Source: an uncultured Oscillibacter sp. (lineage in GTDB: Bacteria > Bacillota > Clostridia > Oscillospirales > Oscillospiraceae). From it: a DNA stretch of 64,000 nucleotides. A program made the position numbers and the translations under genes. The notes beneath the pieces were generated by a model that was not told where the DNA came from, did no database searches, and saw only the letters and a program-made list of their open reading frames with translations. Location: contig CAJUOD010000005.1 of the NCBI GenBank assembly GCA_910587875.1, forward strand, positions 1 to 64,000, in the 5' to 3' direction. The stretch's first letter is position 1. The number at the start of each line of letters is the position of its first letter. Of this stretch, positions 35,453 to 43,269 are shown piece by piece.

Positions 35453-36480
35453 TTCGCGGCTCCCTCCTTCTTCTCAACGCCGAAGCGCACGGGCTTGGTG
35501 AACTTGTCGATGAAGGGCACAAACAGGTTCATGACCATGATGGAGTAGCACACGCCCTCGTTGTAGGAGCCGAAGTAGCGGATCAGCACGGTGAAGAGGC
35601 CGCAGCCCACGCCGAAGATCAGCTGGCCCTTCTTGGTGACGGGGGAGGTGGCGTAGTCGGTGGCCATGAAGAACGCGCCCAGCATCAGGCCGCCGCCGAA
35701 GATGCTGTAGAGCATCCAGTCCAGGCTGCTGCCGGCCTTGGGGAACAGGAAGGTGAGGACGGCCACGGTGCCGATGTAGGCCACGGGGGTCTGCCAGTTG
35801 ATGACCTTCCGCCAGATGAGGTACACGCCGCCGATGATCAGCATCAGGGCGGAGACCTCGCCAAGAGAGCCGCCGATCTGGCCCAGGAACATCTCCTTCA
35901 CGCCGTAGGTCCCGGTGAGGGTCCCGAAGCTCTCCGCCAGGGCGGCGGGGTCCGTGCCCTTCATATAGGAGAGCGGGGTAGCGGCGGTGACGATGTCCAC
36001 GTTGGACCCGAAGAGGGCCGCCTTGTTCACGGCGGGGTCCACCCAGGTGGTCATGGACCCGGCGTAGCTGGCCAGCAGCACGGCCCGGCCCGCCAGGGCG
36101 GGGTTCACGAAGTTTTTGCCGATGCCGCCGAAGAGCTGCTTGACAAGGATGATGGCAAAGGCGTCTCCGATGAGGATCATCCAATAGGGAATCTGCACGG
36201 GGCTGACGAAGGCCAGCAGCATGCCGGTGACCACGGCGGACAGGTCCTGGATGGACTGGGGCTTCTTCATGATCTTGCGGTACAGCCACTCGAAGAAGAT
36301 GCACCCCGCCACGGACACGGCGGTCATGGTCAGGGCCCGGAGGCCGAAGTTGAAGCAGGCGAACGCCAGGGCGGGCACCATGGCGATGATCACGTCTTTC
36401 ATGATGCCCTGGGTGGTCTCGCTTCCGCGGATATGGGGCGAGGAGGTGGCGATCAGCTTGAGATTCTTGTAGTCCGTCAT
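35449..36480 (-). CDS. rnfD: Rnf complex subunit D
   Basis: A 343-residue membrane protein with about nine helices, of the RnfD/NqrB family. The segment TAATPLSYMKG carries the Thr that binds covalent FMN in this family. The frame is open upstream, but the ATG at 36480 (MTDYKNLKLIATSSPHIRG) gives the standard RnfD N-terminus and overlaps the rnfC stop as ATGA. Confidence 0.95.
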   Translation of the reverse strand: MTDYKNLKLIATSSPHIRGSETTQGIMKDVIIAMVPALAFACFNFGLRALTMTAVSVAGCIFFEWLYRKIMKKPQSIQDLSAVVTGMLLAFVSPVQIPYWMILIGDAFAIILVKQLFGGIGKNFVNPALAGRAVLLASYAGSMTTWVDPAVNKAALFGSNVDIVTAATPLSYMKGTDPAALAESFGTLTGTYGVKEMFLGQIGGSLGEVSALMLIIGGVYLIWRKVINWQTPVAYIGTVAVLTFLFPKAGSSLDWMLYSIFGGGLMLGAFFMATDYATSPVTKKGQLIFGVGCGLFTVLIRYFGSYNEGVCYSIMVMNLFVPFIDKFTKPVRFGVEKKEGAAK

Positions 36481-37853
36481 TTGTTGACAACCTCCTTTTT
36501 CGCCTCTTCGACAGCTTTCTTGGCCTCGGCGGCGGCCTTGGCCTTCGCCGCCGCGTCCTTGACCAGCTGCTTGCCGGTCTTGAACATATGGGTCAGGTGC
36601 AGCCGGGCGGGGCAGGTGTAGGCGCAGGCGCCGCACTCCATGCAGTCCATGATGTGGGCGTCGTTCAGCTCATCCACCAGGCCCTTGGAGGCGTACTGGT
36701 ACAGGAAGAGGGGCTCTAAGTGCATGGGGCAGGCGGCGACGCACTTGCCGCAGCGGATGCACTGGGGATGCTCGACGGTCTGCTCTTCCTTCTCGCAGAA
36801 GGCCAGCATGCAGCCCGTGCCCTTGGCCACGGGGATGTCGGCGGTGTACTGGGCCATGCCCATCATGGGTCCGCCGGCGATCAGCTTGTATGTACCGTCC
36901 TTCAGCCCGCCGCAGTAGTCAAACAGGAGGGACACGGGAGTGCCGATGGGGCACTCCACATTCTTGGGCTCCACCACGCCGGAGCCGGAGACGGTGACCA
37001 CCTTTTTCACCACGGGCATGCCCGTCGTGATGGCCCGGAAAATGGCGCAGGTCGTGTTGATGTTGAAGACCGCGCATCCGATGTTGCTGGGCAGGCCGCC
37101 CGGGGGCACCTGCTTGCCGGTGATGGCCTGGCAGAGCTGTTTCTCACCGCCCTGGGGGTAGCGGCACCGGAGGCCCTCCACCACCACGGGGGCGTGCTTT
37201 TCGGCGATGGTTTTGTTCAGCTGGTCGATGCCGTTCTGTTTGTTGACCTCGACTCCGATGACCACTTTTTCCACGCCGAACATCTTGGCAAGGTAAGTCG
37301 CGCCGCCGATGATCTCCTCGGAGCGCTCCAGCATGGCCCGGTGGTCTCCGGTGATGTAGGGCTCGCACTCGGCTCCGTTGATGATCACCGTGTCCACTTT
37401 TCCGATGCCGCCGGAGATTTTCACATGGGTGGGGAACGTCGCGCCGCCCATGCCGACGATTCCGGCGTTTTTCACGATCTCCACCATCTCGTCCGCGGAG
37501 AGGGTGTCCGGGTTCGCCGGGGCCTGAACCTCTTCGCTGACCTCGTCCAGCATATCGTTGTCAATGACCACGGACATGACGTTTCCGCCCATGGAGTAGG
37601 GCCGGGGCTCCACCACCTTGACGGTGCCGGAGACGCTGGCGTGGATGGGGGCTCCGAGACCGCGGAACTCGCCGATCTTCTGGCCCACCTTCACGTGGTC
37701 GCCGGCCTTTACCAGGGGGGTGCATGGCGCGCCGAAGTGCTGGGACATGGGGATGACCACCTGAGCTGGGGCAGGCAGCTGCTCGATGGCCTTTTCATTG
37801 GTCGCGGCTTTCATGTCGTGGGGATGAACGCCGCCAAAGAACGCTTGTGCCAT
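36477..37853 (-). CDS. rnfC: Rnf complex subunit C (NADH site, iron-sulfur)
   Basis: A 458-residue RnfC, the soluble NAD-binding subunit. The N-terminal FGGVHP start is typical, GMGGATFPTHVK and NGAECEPYI line the FMN/NADH site, and two 4Fe-4S clusters are at CIRCGKCVAACP and CMECGACAYTCP. A Lys/Ala-rich helical tail follows (about 425-458), similar to the tail of RnfB here. First gene of the operon, behind a promoter at 37962-37990 and a leader of about 100 bases. Confidence 0.96.
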   Translation of the reverse strand: MAQAFFGGVHPHDMKAATNEKAIEQLPAPAQVVIPMSQHFGAPCTPLVKAGDHVKVGQKIGEFRGLGAPIHASVSGTVKVVEPRPYSMGGNVMSVVIDNDMLDEVSEEVQAPANPDTLSADEMVEIVKNAGIVGMGGATFPTHVKISGGIGKVDTVIINGAECEPYITGDHRAMLERSEEIIGGATYLAKMFGVEKVVIGVEVNKQNGIDQLNKTIAEKHAPVVVEGLRCRYPQGGEKQLCQAITGKQVPPGGLPSNIGCAVFNINTTCAIFRAITTGMPVVKKVVTVSGSGVVEPKNVECPIGTPVSLLFDYCGGLKDGTYKLIAGGPMMGMAQYTADIPVAKGTGCMLAFCEKEEQTVEHPQCIRCGKCVAACPMHLEPLFLYQYASKGLVDELNDAHIMDCMECGACAYTCPARLHLTHMFKTGKQLVKDAAAKAKAAAEAKKAVEEAKKEVVNK

Positions 37854-37961
37854 TATTTCACCTCATTTTTTACTGCTGACAGCGGCCCGGGCGGAGACGG
37901 TCCTGCCGCCCACCGTCGGGACGACTGACGTGCCTGGACATACCATCACATACTTCCTTGC

Positions 37962-37990
37962 ATTGTACACCCTTCTTTGAAAAATGTCCA
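37962..37990 (-). promoter_or_regulatory. Promoter of the rnf operon
   Basis: On the minus strand TGGACA (37985-37990) and TACAAT (37962-37967) are separated by 17 bp, leaving a leader of about 100 bases before rnfC. The leader contains GC-rich stretches that could pair, but I see no recognisable riboswitch. Confidence 0.7.
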
Positions 37991-38069
37991 GTCTGTGAAC
38001 GCCAATTTTTCTGGATTTTTTGCCTTTTCTTGCGGATCCTTTACAGCCCCAAGCCCTTCCCGGCCCTGG

Positions 38070-38113
38070 AAAAAAGAGGGCGCCGCCCCTCCGTTTTCCA
38101 GAGGGACGGCGCG
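38070..38113 (-). terminator. Terminator of the racemase gene
   Basis: On the minus strand a long GC-rich stem (GCGCCGTCCCTC with GAGGGGCGGCGC, one mismatch) is followed by CTCTTTTTT. It lies 28 bp beyond the racemase stop and insulates the rnf promoter. Confidence 0.8.
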
Positions 38114-38140
38114 TAATCGTTTACCTGGAAATTTCCCCCT

Positions 38141-38785
38141 TCAGGGGGCCAGGGCCAGCTCCGCCAGGCGCTCCGCCGGGTCCAGGATGGGGAGGCTTGT
38201 CTGCTTTTCCAGGGCGGTCTTCACGTAGGGGAAATGGGTGCAGCCCAAAACCACGGCCTCCGCGCCGTTGTCCTCGAAGAAGCGGAGCAGATGCTCCAGG
38301 CCGCAGTCCTCCGCCAGGGCCTCCGGCGGCGTCCCGGCCTCCACGCCCAACACCAGGGGCAGCACCCCCGCGCCGAAGACCAGAGTCTCCGGGGAGGCGT
38401 TCACCATGGCCCGCTCCACCCCGGCGGCCCCCTGGCAGTTGGCGGCCAGCACGCCTATCCGGCGGTACCGCCGGGCGATCTCGCCGTAGACGTCCATAGG
38501 CGTCCAGATGCGCAGGCCTCGGGCTTCCGCCAGGGCATGGGCGTCGATGGTGGCGCTGAGGGAGTTGCAGTAGAGCAGCACCCGGTCCATACCCTGGGCC
38601 CTGATCTGGTCCAGAATGGCCCCTACGGCCTCCTCCCGGGCGGCCTGGGAGCCCACCTGAAAGGCGGTCTGCTCCTCCGGGGTCCGGGAGACGGGGAAGC
38701 CCAGGGCCTCCGCGCCCTTGCTCTTCATCAGGTCCACGCCCATCTGGGTGTCCACCGGAGTCCCGGCGATGACGGCGATTTTCAT
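38141..38785 (-). CDS. Aspartate/glutamate racemase family protein
   Basis: A 214-residue Asp/Glu racemase superfamily protein. The paired catalytic cysteines are in LYCNSLSA and LGCTHFPY, as in two-base racemases. Sequence outside these motifs does not let me choose between glutamate racemase, aspartate racemase or a hydantoin-type enzyme. The ATG at 38785 was preferred over upstream starts because it follows AAGGAG and gives the family's MKIAVIAGTPVD start. Confidence 0.85.
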   Translation of the reverse strand: MKIAVIAGTPVDTQMGVDLMKSKGAEALGFPVSRTPEEQTAFQVGSQAAREEAVGAILDQIRAQGMDRVLLYCNSLSATIDAHALAEARGLRIWTPMDVYGEIARRYRRIGVLAANCQGAAGVERAMVNASPETLVFGAGVLPLVLGVEAGTPPEALAEDCGLEHLLRFFEDNGAEAVVLGCTHFPYVKTALEKQTSLPILDPAERLAELALAP

Positions 38786-38855
38786 ACGCGTTTTCTCCTT
38801 TATTATTCTTCCGTATGGATACGGGACGGTTCTCTCGGGAGAGCCGGGAGCCTCC

Positions 38856-39665
38856 TCACAGATCAAAGGGGATCTCTCCCTCCATGAACAGCTGGACCCC
38901 GCCCCCTAGGAAGACCCGGTCCCCCTCCAGCCGGACAGTCATCACACCGCCCCGCCGGGAAATTTGCCGGGCCGTCATACGGGTCTTTTCCAGCTTCTTT
39001 GCCCAGACAGGCGCCATAAAAGTATGGGCCCGCCCGGTCACGGGGTCCTCCATCACATAAGCCCTTGGATAGGTGCAGGGGTAAAAGTACCTGGACACAA
39101 AATCGTATTTCCGTGAGGGTGCGGTTAAAGCCAATCCCAGTCCGTCCCTGACGCCCTCCAGTCTTAAAATTCGCTCGTCATTGGGAACGAATCGCGCCAG
39201 CGCCTCCTCGTCCTCGATGACGATCACCAGGTCCCCGCCATCGAAATACGCCTCCCGGGCCAGGCCGTCCGAGGCAGCCAGCATCGCCTCCGTCACCGGA
39301 ACGGGCCTGGTTTTCCCCACGGGAAAATCCAGGGTAACTTGGTTTCCGTCCCTCGCGGCCCGCAGCTCTCCGCTTAAGGTCCGGAAGCACAGCTCCTTCA
39401 CGCCGGGGTCCACGAACTCACTGACGACATAGGCCGAAGCCAGGGTGGCGTGGCCGCAGAGGTCGATTTCCCCGCTGGGGGTGAACCATTTCAGGTCATA
39501 CGTCCCAGTTCCCGTCTTGACTACGAAAGCGGTTTCCGAGTAGTTGTTCTCTATGGCGATATTCTGCATCAGCTCCGGCTCCGGTATCTTTTTACAGGGC
39601 AAAACCGCCGCCGGATTCCCCGTGAACAGCTCCTCCGCGAACGCATCTACAATATACTGCTTCAT
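38856..39665 (-). CDS. PhzF family isomerase/epimerase-like protein
   Basis: A 269-residue PhzF family protein with the two-lobed diaminopimelate-epimerase-like fold. The start YIVDAFAEELFTGNPAAV, the IENNYSETAFV segment with the catalytic Glu, the LKWFTPSGEIDLCGHATLA motif and the late EDPVTGRAHT motif are all diagnostic. The family includes the phenazine enzyme PhzF, but no phenazine genes are nearby, so the substrate is unknown. Confidence 0.93.
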   Translation of the reverse strand: MKQYIVDAFAEELFTGNPAAVLPCKKIPEPELMQNIAIENNYSETAFVVKTGTGTYDLKWFTPSGEIDLCGHATLASAYVVSEFVDPGVKELCFRTLSGELRAARDGNQVTLDFPVGKTRPVPVTEAMLAASDGLAREAYFDGGDLVIVIEDEEALARFVPNDERILRLEGVRDGLGLALTAPSRKYDFVSRYFYPCTYPRAYVMEDPVTGRAHTFMAPVWAKKLEKTRMTARQISRRGGVMTVRLEGDRVFLGGGVQLFMEGEIPFDL

Positions 39666-39797
39666 CCCTTACCCTCCCGAAAAGATGATATTGATGACAT
39701 TTTTTAATTGTATCACAGTCCCGCCGCTGGTTCAACCCCGCCCTTTTTGTCCTAGCCGCTCCGGCGCGTCCATATAGTGTAGGACGGGGGTGTTGTT

Positions 39798-41177
39798 TTG
39801 AAAAAAGGAAGCGCGATGTTCTACGGCGCCCTGCTGCTCACCGGGGCCAACCTGGCCCTGCGGCTGGCGGGCATGAGCTTTCAGGTCTACCTCTCCGCCC
39901 GCCTGGGGGCCGCCGGGGTGGGCCTTTTACAGCTGATCCTCTCCGTGCGGATGCTGGCCTTTACCCTGGGCTCCTCCGGGGCCCGGACCTGCGCCCTCTA
40001 CCTCTCCGCCGAGGCCCTGGGGCGGCGGCGGAGCGTCCGGCCCGCCCTGTCGGGCTGTATCCGGTACTGCCTCCTCTTCGCCCTGCCTGCGGCGGCGGGG
40101 CTCTGGGCCCTCACGCCCCGGATCGCCGCCGGGTGGATCGGGGACGCCGCAGCGGAGGCGGCCCTCCGGGCCTTCGCCCTGTTCCTGCCCGTGGGCTGTC
40201 TGAACGGCGTGATGACGGGCCTCTTCACCGCCGCCGGGCGGCTGCGGACTTTGGTGGCGGTGGAGTTCCTGGAGCAGGGCTGCGCCATGGCGGTGACCTT
40301 CGCCCTGCTGGCCCGCTGGGCGGGCGGGGACCCGGCCCGGGCCTGCCTCTCCGTGGCCCTGGGGTCCTCCGCCGCCTCGGCGGCGTCCCTGGGAGCCCTG
40401 TGGCTCCTCCGGCGGGAGGGCTCCCCCCTGGGCCGGGAAGACCGGCCCCCCTGGCGGCGGGTTTTCGGCCTGTCCCTGCCCGTGGGGCTGGCGGACGACC
40501 TCCGGGCGGGGCTCAATACCATTGAAAACCTCATCATCCCCCGCCGCCTGGCCCTCTACGGCGGGACGGTGAACGCCATGGCGGACTACGGCGTGCTCCA
40601 CGGCATGGTCTTCCCCGTCCTCATGTTCCCCGCCGCCATTCTGGCCTCCCTGGCGGACCTGCTGGTGGCGGAGTTCTCCCGCTGCGCCCGCCGCCCGGGG
40701 CAGGTCCGGGTCCGCTACCTGGCCCGGCAGGGGCTCCGGGTCTCCTGGCTCTTCGGCCTGGCCGCCGGGGGAATCATCTTCCTCGCCGCCCGGCCCCTGG
40801 GGGAGGCCCTCTACCACAGTGAGGCCGCCGGGGCCTGCCTCCGGCTCTACGCGCCTCTGGTCCCCATCCTCTACCTGGACATCGTGGTGGACGCCATGTG
40901 CAAGGGCCTGGGCCAGCAGAGCGCCAACGCCCGGTACAACCTGCTGACCAATCTCCTGGACGTGGCCCTCCTCTGGCTGCTGCTGCCCCGGTTCGGCATG
41001 GGGGGCTACTACTTCAGCTTCGCCGCCTCCCACCTGGTGAACTTCGGCCTCAGCCTCCGGCGGCTGGGGCGTTCCGTGGAGCTGGGGCCCCTGGGGGCCC
41101 TGGTCCGGGGGCCCGGGCGGAGGGACCTGCTGTGGCTCTGGGGCCTCCTGGGGGCCCGGCGGAGGGCGGGAGATTGA
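39798..41177 (+). CDS. SpoVB-like polysaccharide/lipid flippase (MOP superfamily)
   Basis: A 459-residue protein with about 12-14 membrane helices and the SpoVB/MurJ-like pattern (FYGALLLTGANLALRLAG at the start). Such proteins flip lipid-linked wall precursors, for example for the spore cortex. The TTG at 39798 gives a Lys-rich start like SpoVB; the ATG at 39816 behind AAAAAGGAAG is an equally good start. The 130 bp before it show nothing else. No dedicated terminator is visible; the next promoter overlaps its stop codon. Confidence 0.85.
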   Translation: MKKGSAMFYGALLLTGANLALRLAGMSFQVYLSARLGAAGVGLLQLILSVRMLAFTLGSSGARTCALYLSAEALGRRRSVRPALSGCIRYCLLFALPAAAGLWALTPRIAAGWIGDAAAEAALRAFALFLPVGCLNGVMTGLFTAAGRLRTLVAVEFLEQGCAMAVTFALLARWAGGDPARACLSVALGSSAASAASLGALWLLRREGSPLGREDRPPWRRVFGLSLPVGLADDLRAGLNTIENLIIPRRLALYGGTVNAMADYGVLHGMVFPVLMFPAAILASLADLLVAEFSRCARRPGQVRVRYLARQGLRVSWLFGLAAGGIIFLAARPLGEALYHSEAAGACLRLYAPLVPILYLDIVVDAMCKGLGQQSANARYNLLTNLLDVALLWLLLPRFGMGGYYFSFAASHLVNFGLSLRRLGRSVELGPLGALVRGPGRRDLLWLWGLLGARRRAGD

Positions 41178-41202
41178 ATTTTGCCGAAGCTCCTGTTATA
41201 AT
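41174..41202 (+). promoter_or_regulatory. Sigma-A promoter for the KdpDE-like pair
   Basis: TTGAAT (41174-41179), 17-bp spacer and a perfect TATAAT (41197-41202). The -35 overlaps the stop codon of the SpoVB-like gene. The start codon of the kinase gene lies 31 bp downstream of the -10. Confidence 0.8.
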
Positions 41203-41232
41203 AGAGAAAACGACAGGAAAGGAGCCGCCGCC

Positions 41233-42321
41233 ATGACCTTCCGTAAGCCCTGGTCCTCCCCCCTCTTCCCCGTCTCCCGGCGGGACTTCCTCATCACCGC
41301 CGTCATCCTCCTGGCCACGGTGCTGCTGTGCTTCGTCCTCTGGCAGGCGGGCAGCATCGAGGGCTTCGCCGCCCCGGTCTTCGTCCTGGCGGTGCTGCTG
41401 ATCTCCCGGCTCACCCGGGGCTACCTCTACGGCCTGATCTCCGTGGTGCTGGGGGTGGTCTGCGTAAACTTCATCTTCACCTACCCCTACTGGGCCTTCA
41501 ATCTGGAGAACCCCGGGTATCTGGTCACCTTCGTCACCCTGCTGATGATCTCCCTGATCACCAGCACCCTCACCGCCCAGGCCAAGCGCCAGGCCCAGCT
41601 CCTGGCGGAAAACGAGCGGGAGAAGATGCGCTCCGGCCTCCTCCGCTCCGTGTCCCACGACATCCGCACCCCCTTAACCTCCATCGTGGGGTCCACCTCC
41701 GCCGTGCTGGAGAACCCGGGCCTCTCCCGGCAGGAGCAGCGGGAGCTGCTGGAAAACGCCCGGGAGGAGGCCCAGTGGCTGATCCGGGTGGTGGAAAACC
41801 TCCTCTCCATCACCCGCATGGGGGACGCCCAGGCCCGCATCTCCAAGGAGCCCGAGCCCGCCGAGGAAGTCCTGGGGGCTGCGGCCCAGAAATTCCGCCG
41901 CCGCTTCCCCCAGGTGAACGTCACCGTCTCCGCCCCGGAGGAGCTGCTGATGGTCCCCATGGACCCCATCTTGATTGAGCAGGTGCTGGCTAACCTCCTG
42001 GAGAACGCCGCCGTCCACGGCAAAGCCTCCAGCATCGCCCTGCTGCTGGAGGCGGAGGAGGGCTCCGCCAAAATCACCGTCCGGGACGACGGACGGGGCA
42101 TCCCCCGGGACGAGCTGGACCACCTGTTTGACGGCCGCCTCAAGTCCCGCCGCCCGGCGGACGGGGACGGGAAGCGCAACATGGGCCTGGGCCTCTCCGT
42201 CTGCCGGGCCATCGTCGCCGCCCACGGGGGGAGCATCACGGCCCGGAATCTGCTCCGGGGGGCGGAGCTCTCCTTCCGCCTGCCCCTCGCCGCTCAAGTC
42301 CTACAGGAGGTATCCACATGA
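41233..42321 (+). CDS. Sensor histidine kinase with KdpD-like DUF4118 membrane domain
   Basis: A 362-residue kinase. Membrane segments at about 20-110 look like the DUF4118 domain of KdpD; the large cytosolic N-terminal KdpD/USP part is absent. The phosphoacceptor is in SVSHDIRTPLTSIVG; the ATP-binding domain has LLENAAVHGKAS (N box), VRDDGRGIP (G1) and GLGLSVCRAIVAAHGG (G2). It overlaps the following regulator gene by ATGA. KdpD homologues sense K+ or ionic stress, but kdpFABC is not in this window. Confidence 0.9.
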   Translation: MTFRKPWSSPLFPVSRRDFLITAVILLATVLLCFVLWQAGSIEGFAAPVFVLAVLLISRLTRGYLYGLISVVLGVVCVNFIFTYPYWAFNLENPGYLVTFVTLLMISLITSTLTAQAKRQAQLLAENEREKMRSGLLRSVSHDIRTPLTSIVGSTSAVLENPGLSRQEQRELLENAREEAQWLIRVVENLLSITRMGDAQARISKEPEPAEEVLGAAAQKFRRRFPQVNVTVSAPEELLMVPMDPILIEQVLANLLENAAVHGKASSIALLLEAEEGSAKITVRDDGRGIPRDELDHLFDGRLKSRRPADGDGKRNMGLGLSVCRAIVAAHGGSITARNLLRGAELSFRLPLAAQVLQEVST

Positions 42322-43025
42322 ATATACGGGAAAAAATACTGGTCGTCGAGGACGAGAAGAGCATCGCCCAGTTCATCGCCGCCGTGCTGGACGGGCAGGG
42401 CTACGAGACCATCCAGGCCCGCACCGGGCAGGAGGGCCTTTCCATGATCTCCTCCCACTGTCCGGATCTGGTGATTCTGGACCTGGGGCTCCCGGACATG
42501 GACGGGCTGGACATCCTCCGTCAGCTGCGGAGCTGGTCCAGCCTGCCGGTGGTGGTGGTCTCCGCCCGGTCCCACGAGCGGGACAAGGTGACGGCCCTGG
42601 ACCAGGGGGCCGACGACTACCTGACCAAGCCCTTCGGCACCGCCGAGCTGCTGGCCCGGGTCCGCACCGCCATCCGCCACACCCGCACCGCCAGCGGGAA
42701 CGACGAAATCGCCCAGAAGGGCACCTACTCCGTGGGGGACCTGGTCATCGACTACAACAAGCACCAGGTGCTGGTCCGGGGGGAGAACGTGAAGCTGACC
42801 CTCAGCGAGTTCCGCATCGTGGCCCTGCTTGGCAAGCACGCCGGGAAGGTCTTGACCTACGACGCCATCATCCGGGAGCTCTGGGGCCCCCGGGCGGGGT
42901 CCGGAAACCAGATCCTCCGGGTCAACATGGCCAACATCCGCCGGAAGATCGAGCGCAATCCCGCCGAGCCGGAGTACCTCTTCACCGAGGTGGGGGTGGG
43001 CTACCGGCTGGCGGAAGGGGAATGA
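42318..43025 (+). CDS. OmpR/KdpE-like response regulator
   Basis: A 235-residue two-domain regulator. The receiver has the acidic pair in LVVEDEKSIAQF, the phosphoacceptor Asp in LVILDLGLPDMDGLD, and the lysine in DYLTKPFG. The C-terminal winged helix (LTLSEFRIVALLGKHAGKVLTYDAIIRELWG) is of OmpR type. It is the partner of the upstream kinase. Targets are not known; the KdpE assignment rests on kinase similarity and the receiver sequence. Confidence 0.92.
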   Translation: MNIREKILVVEDEKSIAQFIAAVLDGQGYETIQARTGQEGLSMISSHCPDLVILDLGLPDMDGLDILRQLRSWSSLPVVVVSARSHERDKVTALDQGADDYLTKPFGTAELLARVRTAIRHTRTASGNDEIAQKGTYSVGDLVIDYNKHQVLVRGENVKLTLSEFRIVALLGKHAGKVLTYDAIIRELWGPRAGSGNQILRVNMANIRRKIERNPAEPEYLFTEVGVGYRLAEGE

Positions 43026-43111
43026 CCTTCGGCGGAACGTAGAATTTTCGCCGGAATTTTTTACAGCCGCTTCCAAATCTTCCCAAGCCCTTGCCGCCCT
43101 TGGCATTGCGG

Positions 43112-43144
43112 GCAGCCGGGGCTAACCCCGCCGGGCGTTTTTTT
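43112..43144 (+). terminator. Rho-independent terminator after the two-component pair
   Basis: GC-rich dyad around CGGGG-CTAA-CCCCG, extended by outer G/C pairs, ending in a run of seven T residues (43138-43144). Confidence 0.78.
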
Positions 43145-43170
43145 AAGAATGTGGCAAAAAACACTTGCGT

Positions 43171-43218
43171 CCCCCATATCTTGTGTGTTATGCTTGGCCT
43201 ACTGCCAAAGTATTGTGG
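43171..43218. promoter_or_regulatory. Candidate NrdR box pair upstream of nrdD
   Basis: Two half-conserved matches to the NrdR box (consensus ACACAATATATTGTGT-like) end in TTGTGT at 43181-43186 and TTGTGG at 43213-43218. They are exactly 32 bp apart, the phasing seen for tandem NrdR boxes. By eye they match about 12 and 10 of 16 positions. The first lies between a possible -35 (TTGCGT at 43165) and -10 (TATGCT at 43189), so binding would block transcription. nrdR itself is not in this window. Confidence 0.5.
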
Positions 43219-43269
43219 TAATCACAGGCATGATTACTACGGTGGGTATAATTTCTGAGGGGGATACAA

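Noticed and set aside
37854..37961. Riboswitch in the rnfC leader
   Set aside because: The leader is about 100 bases with some GC-rich pairing, but I could not match any known riboswitch core.
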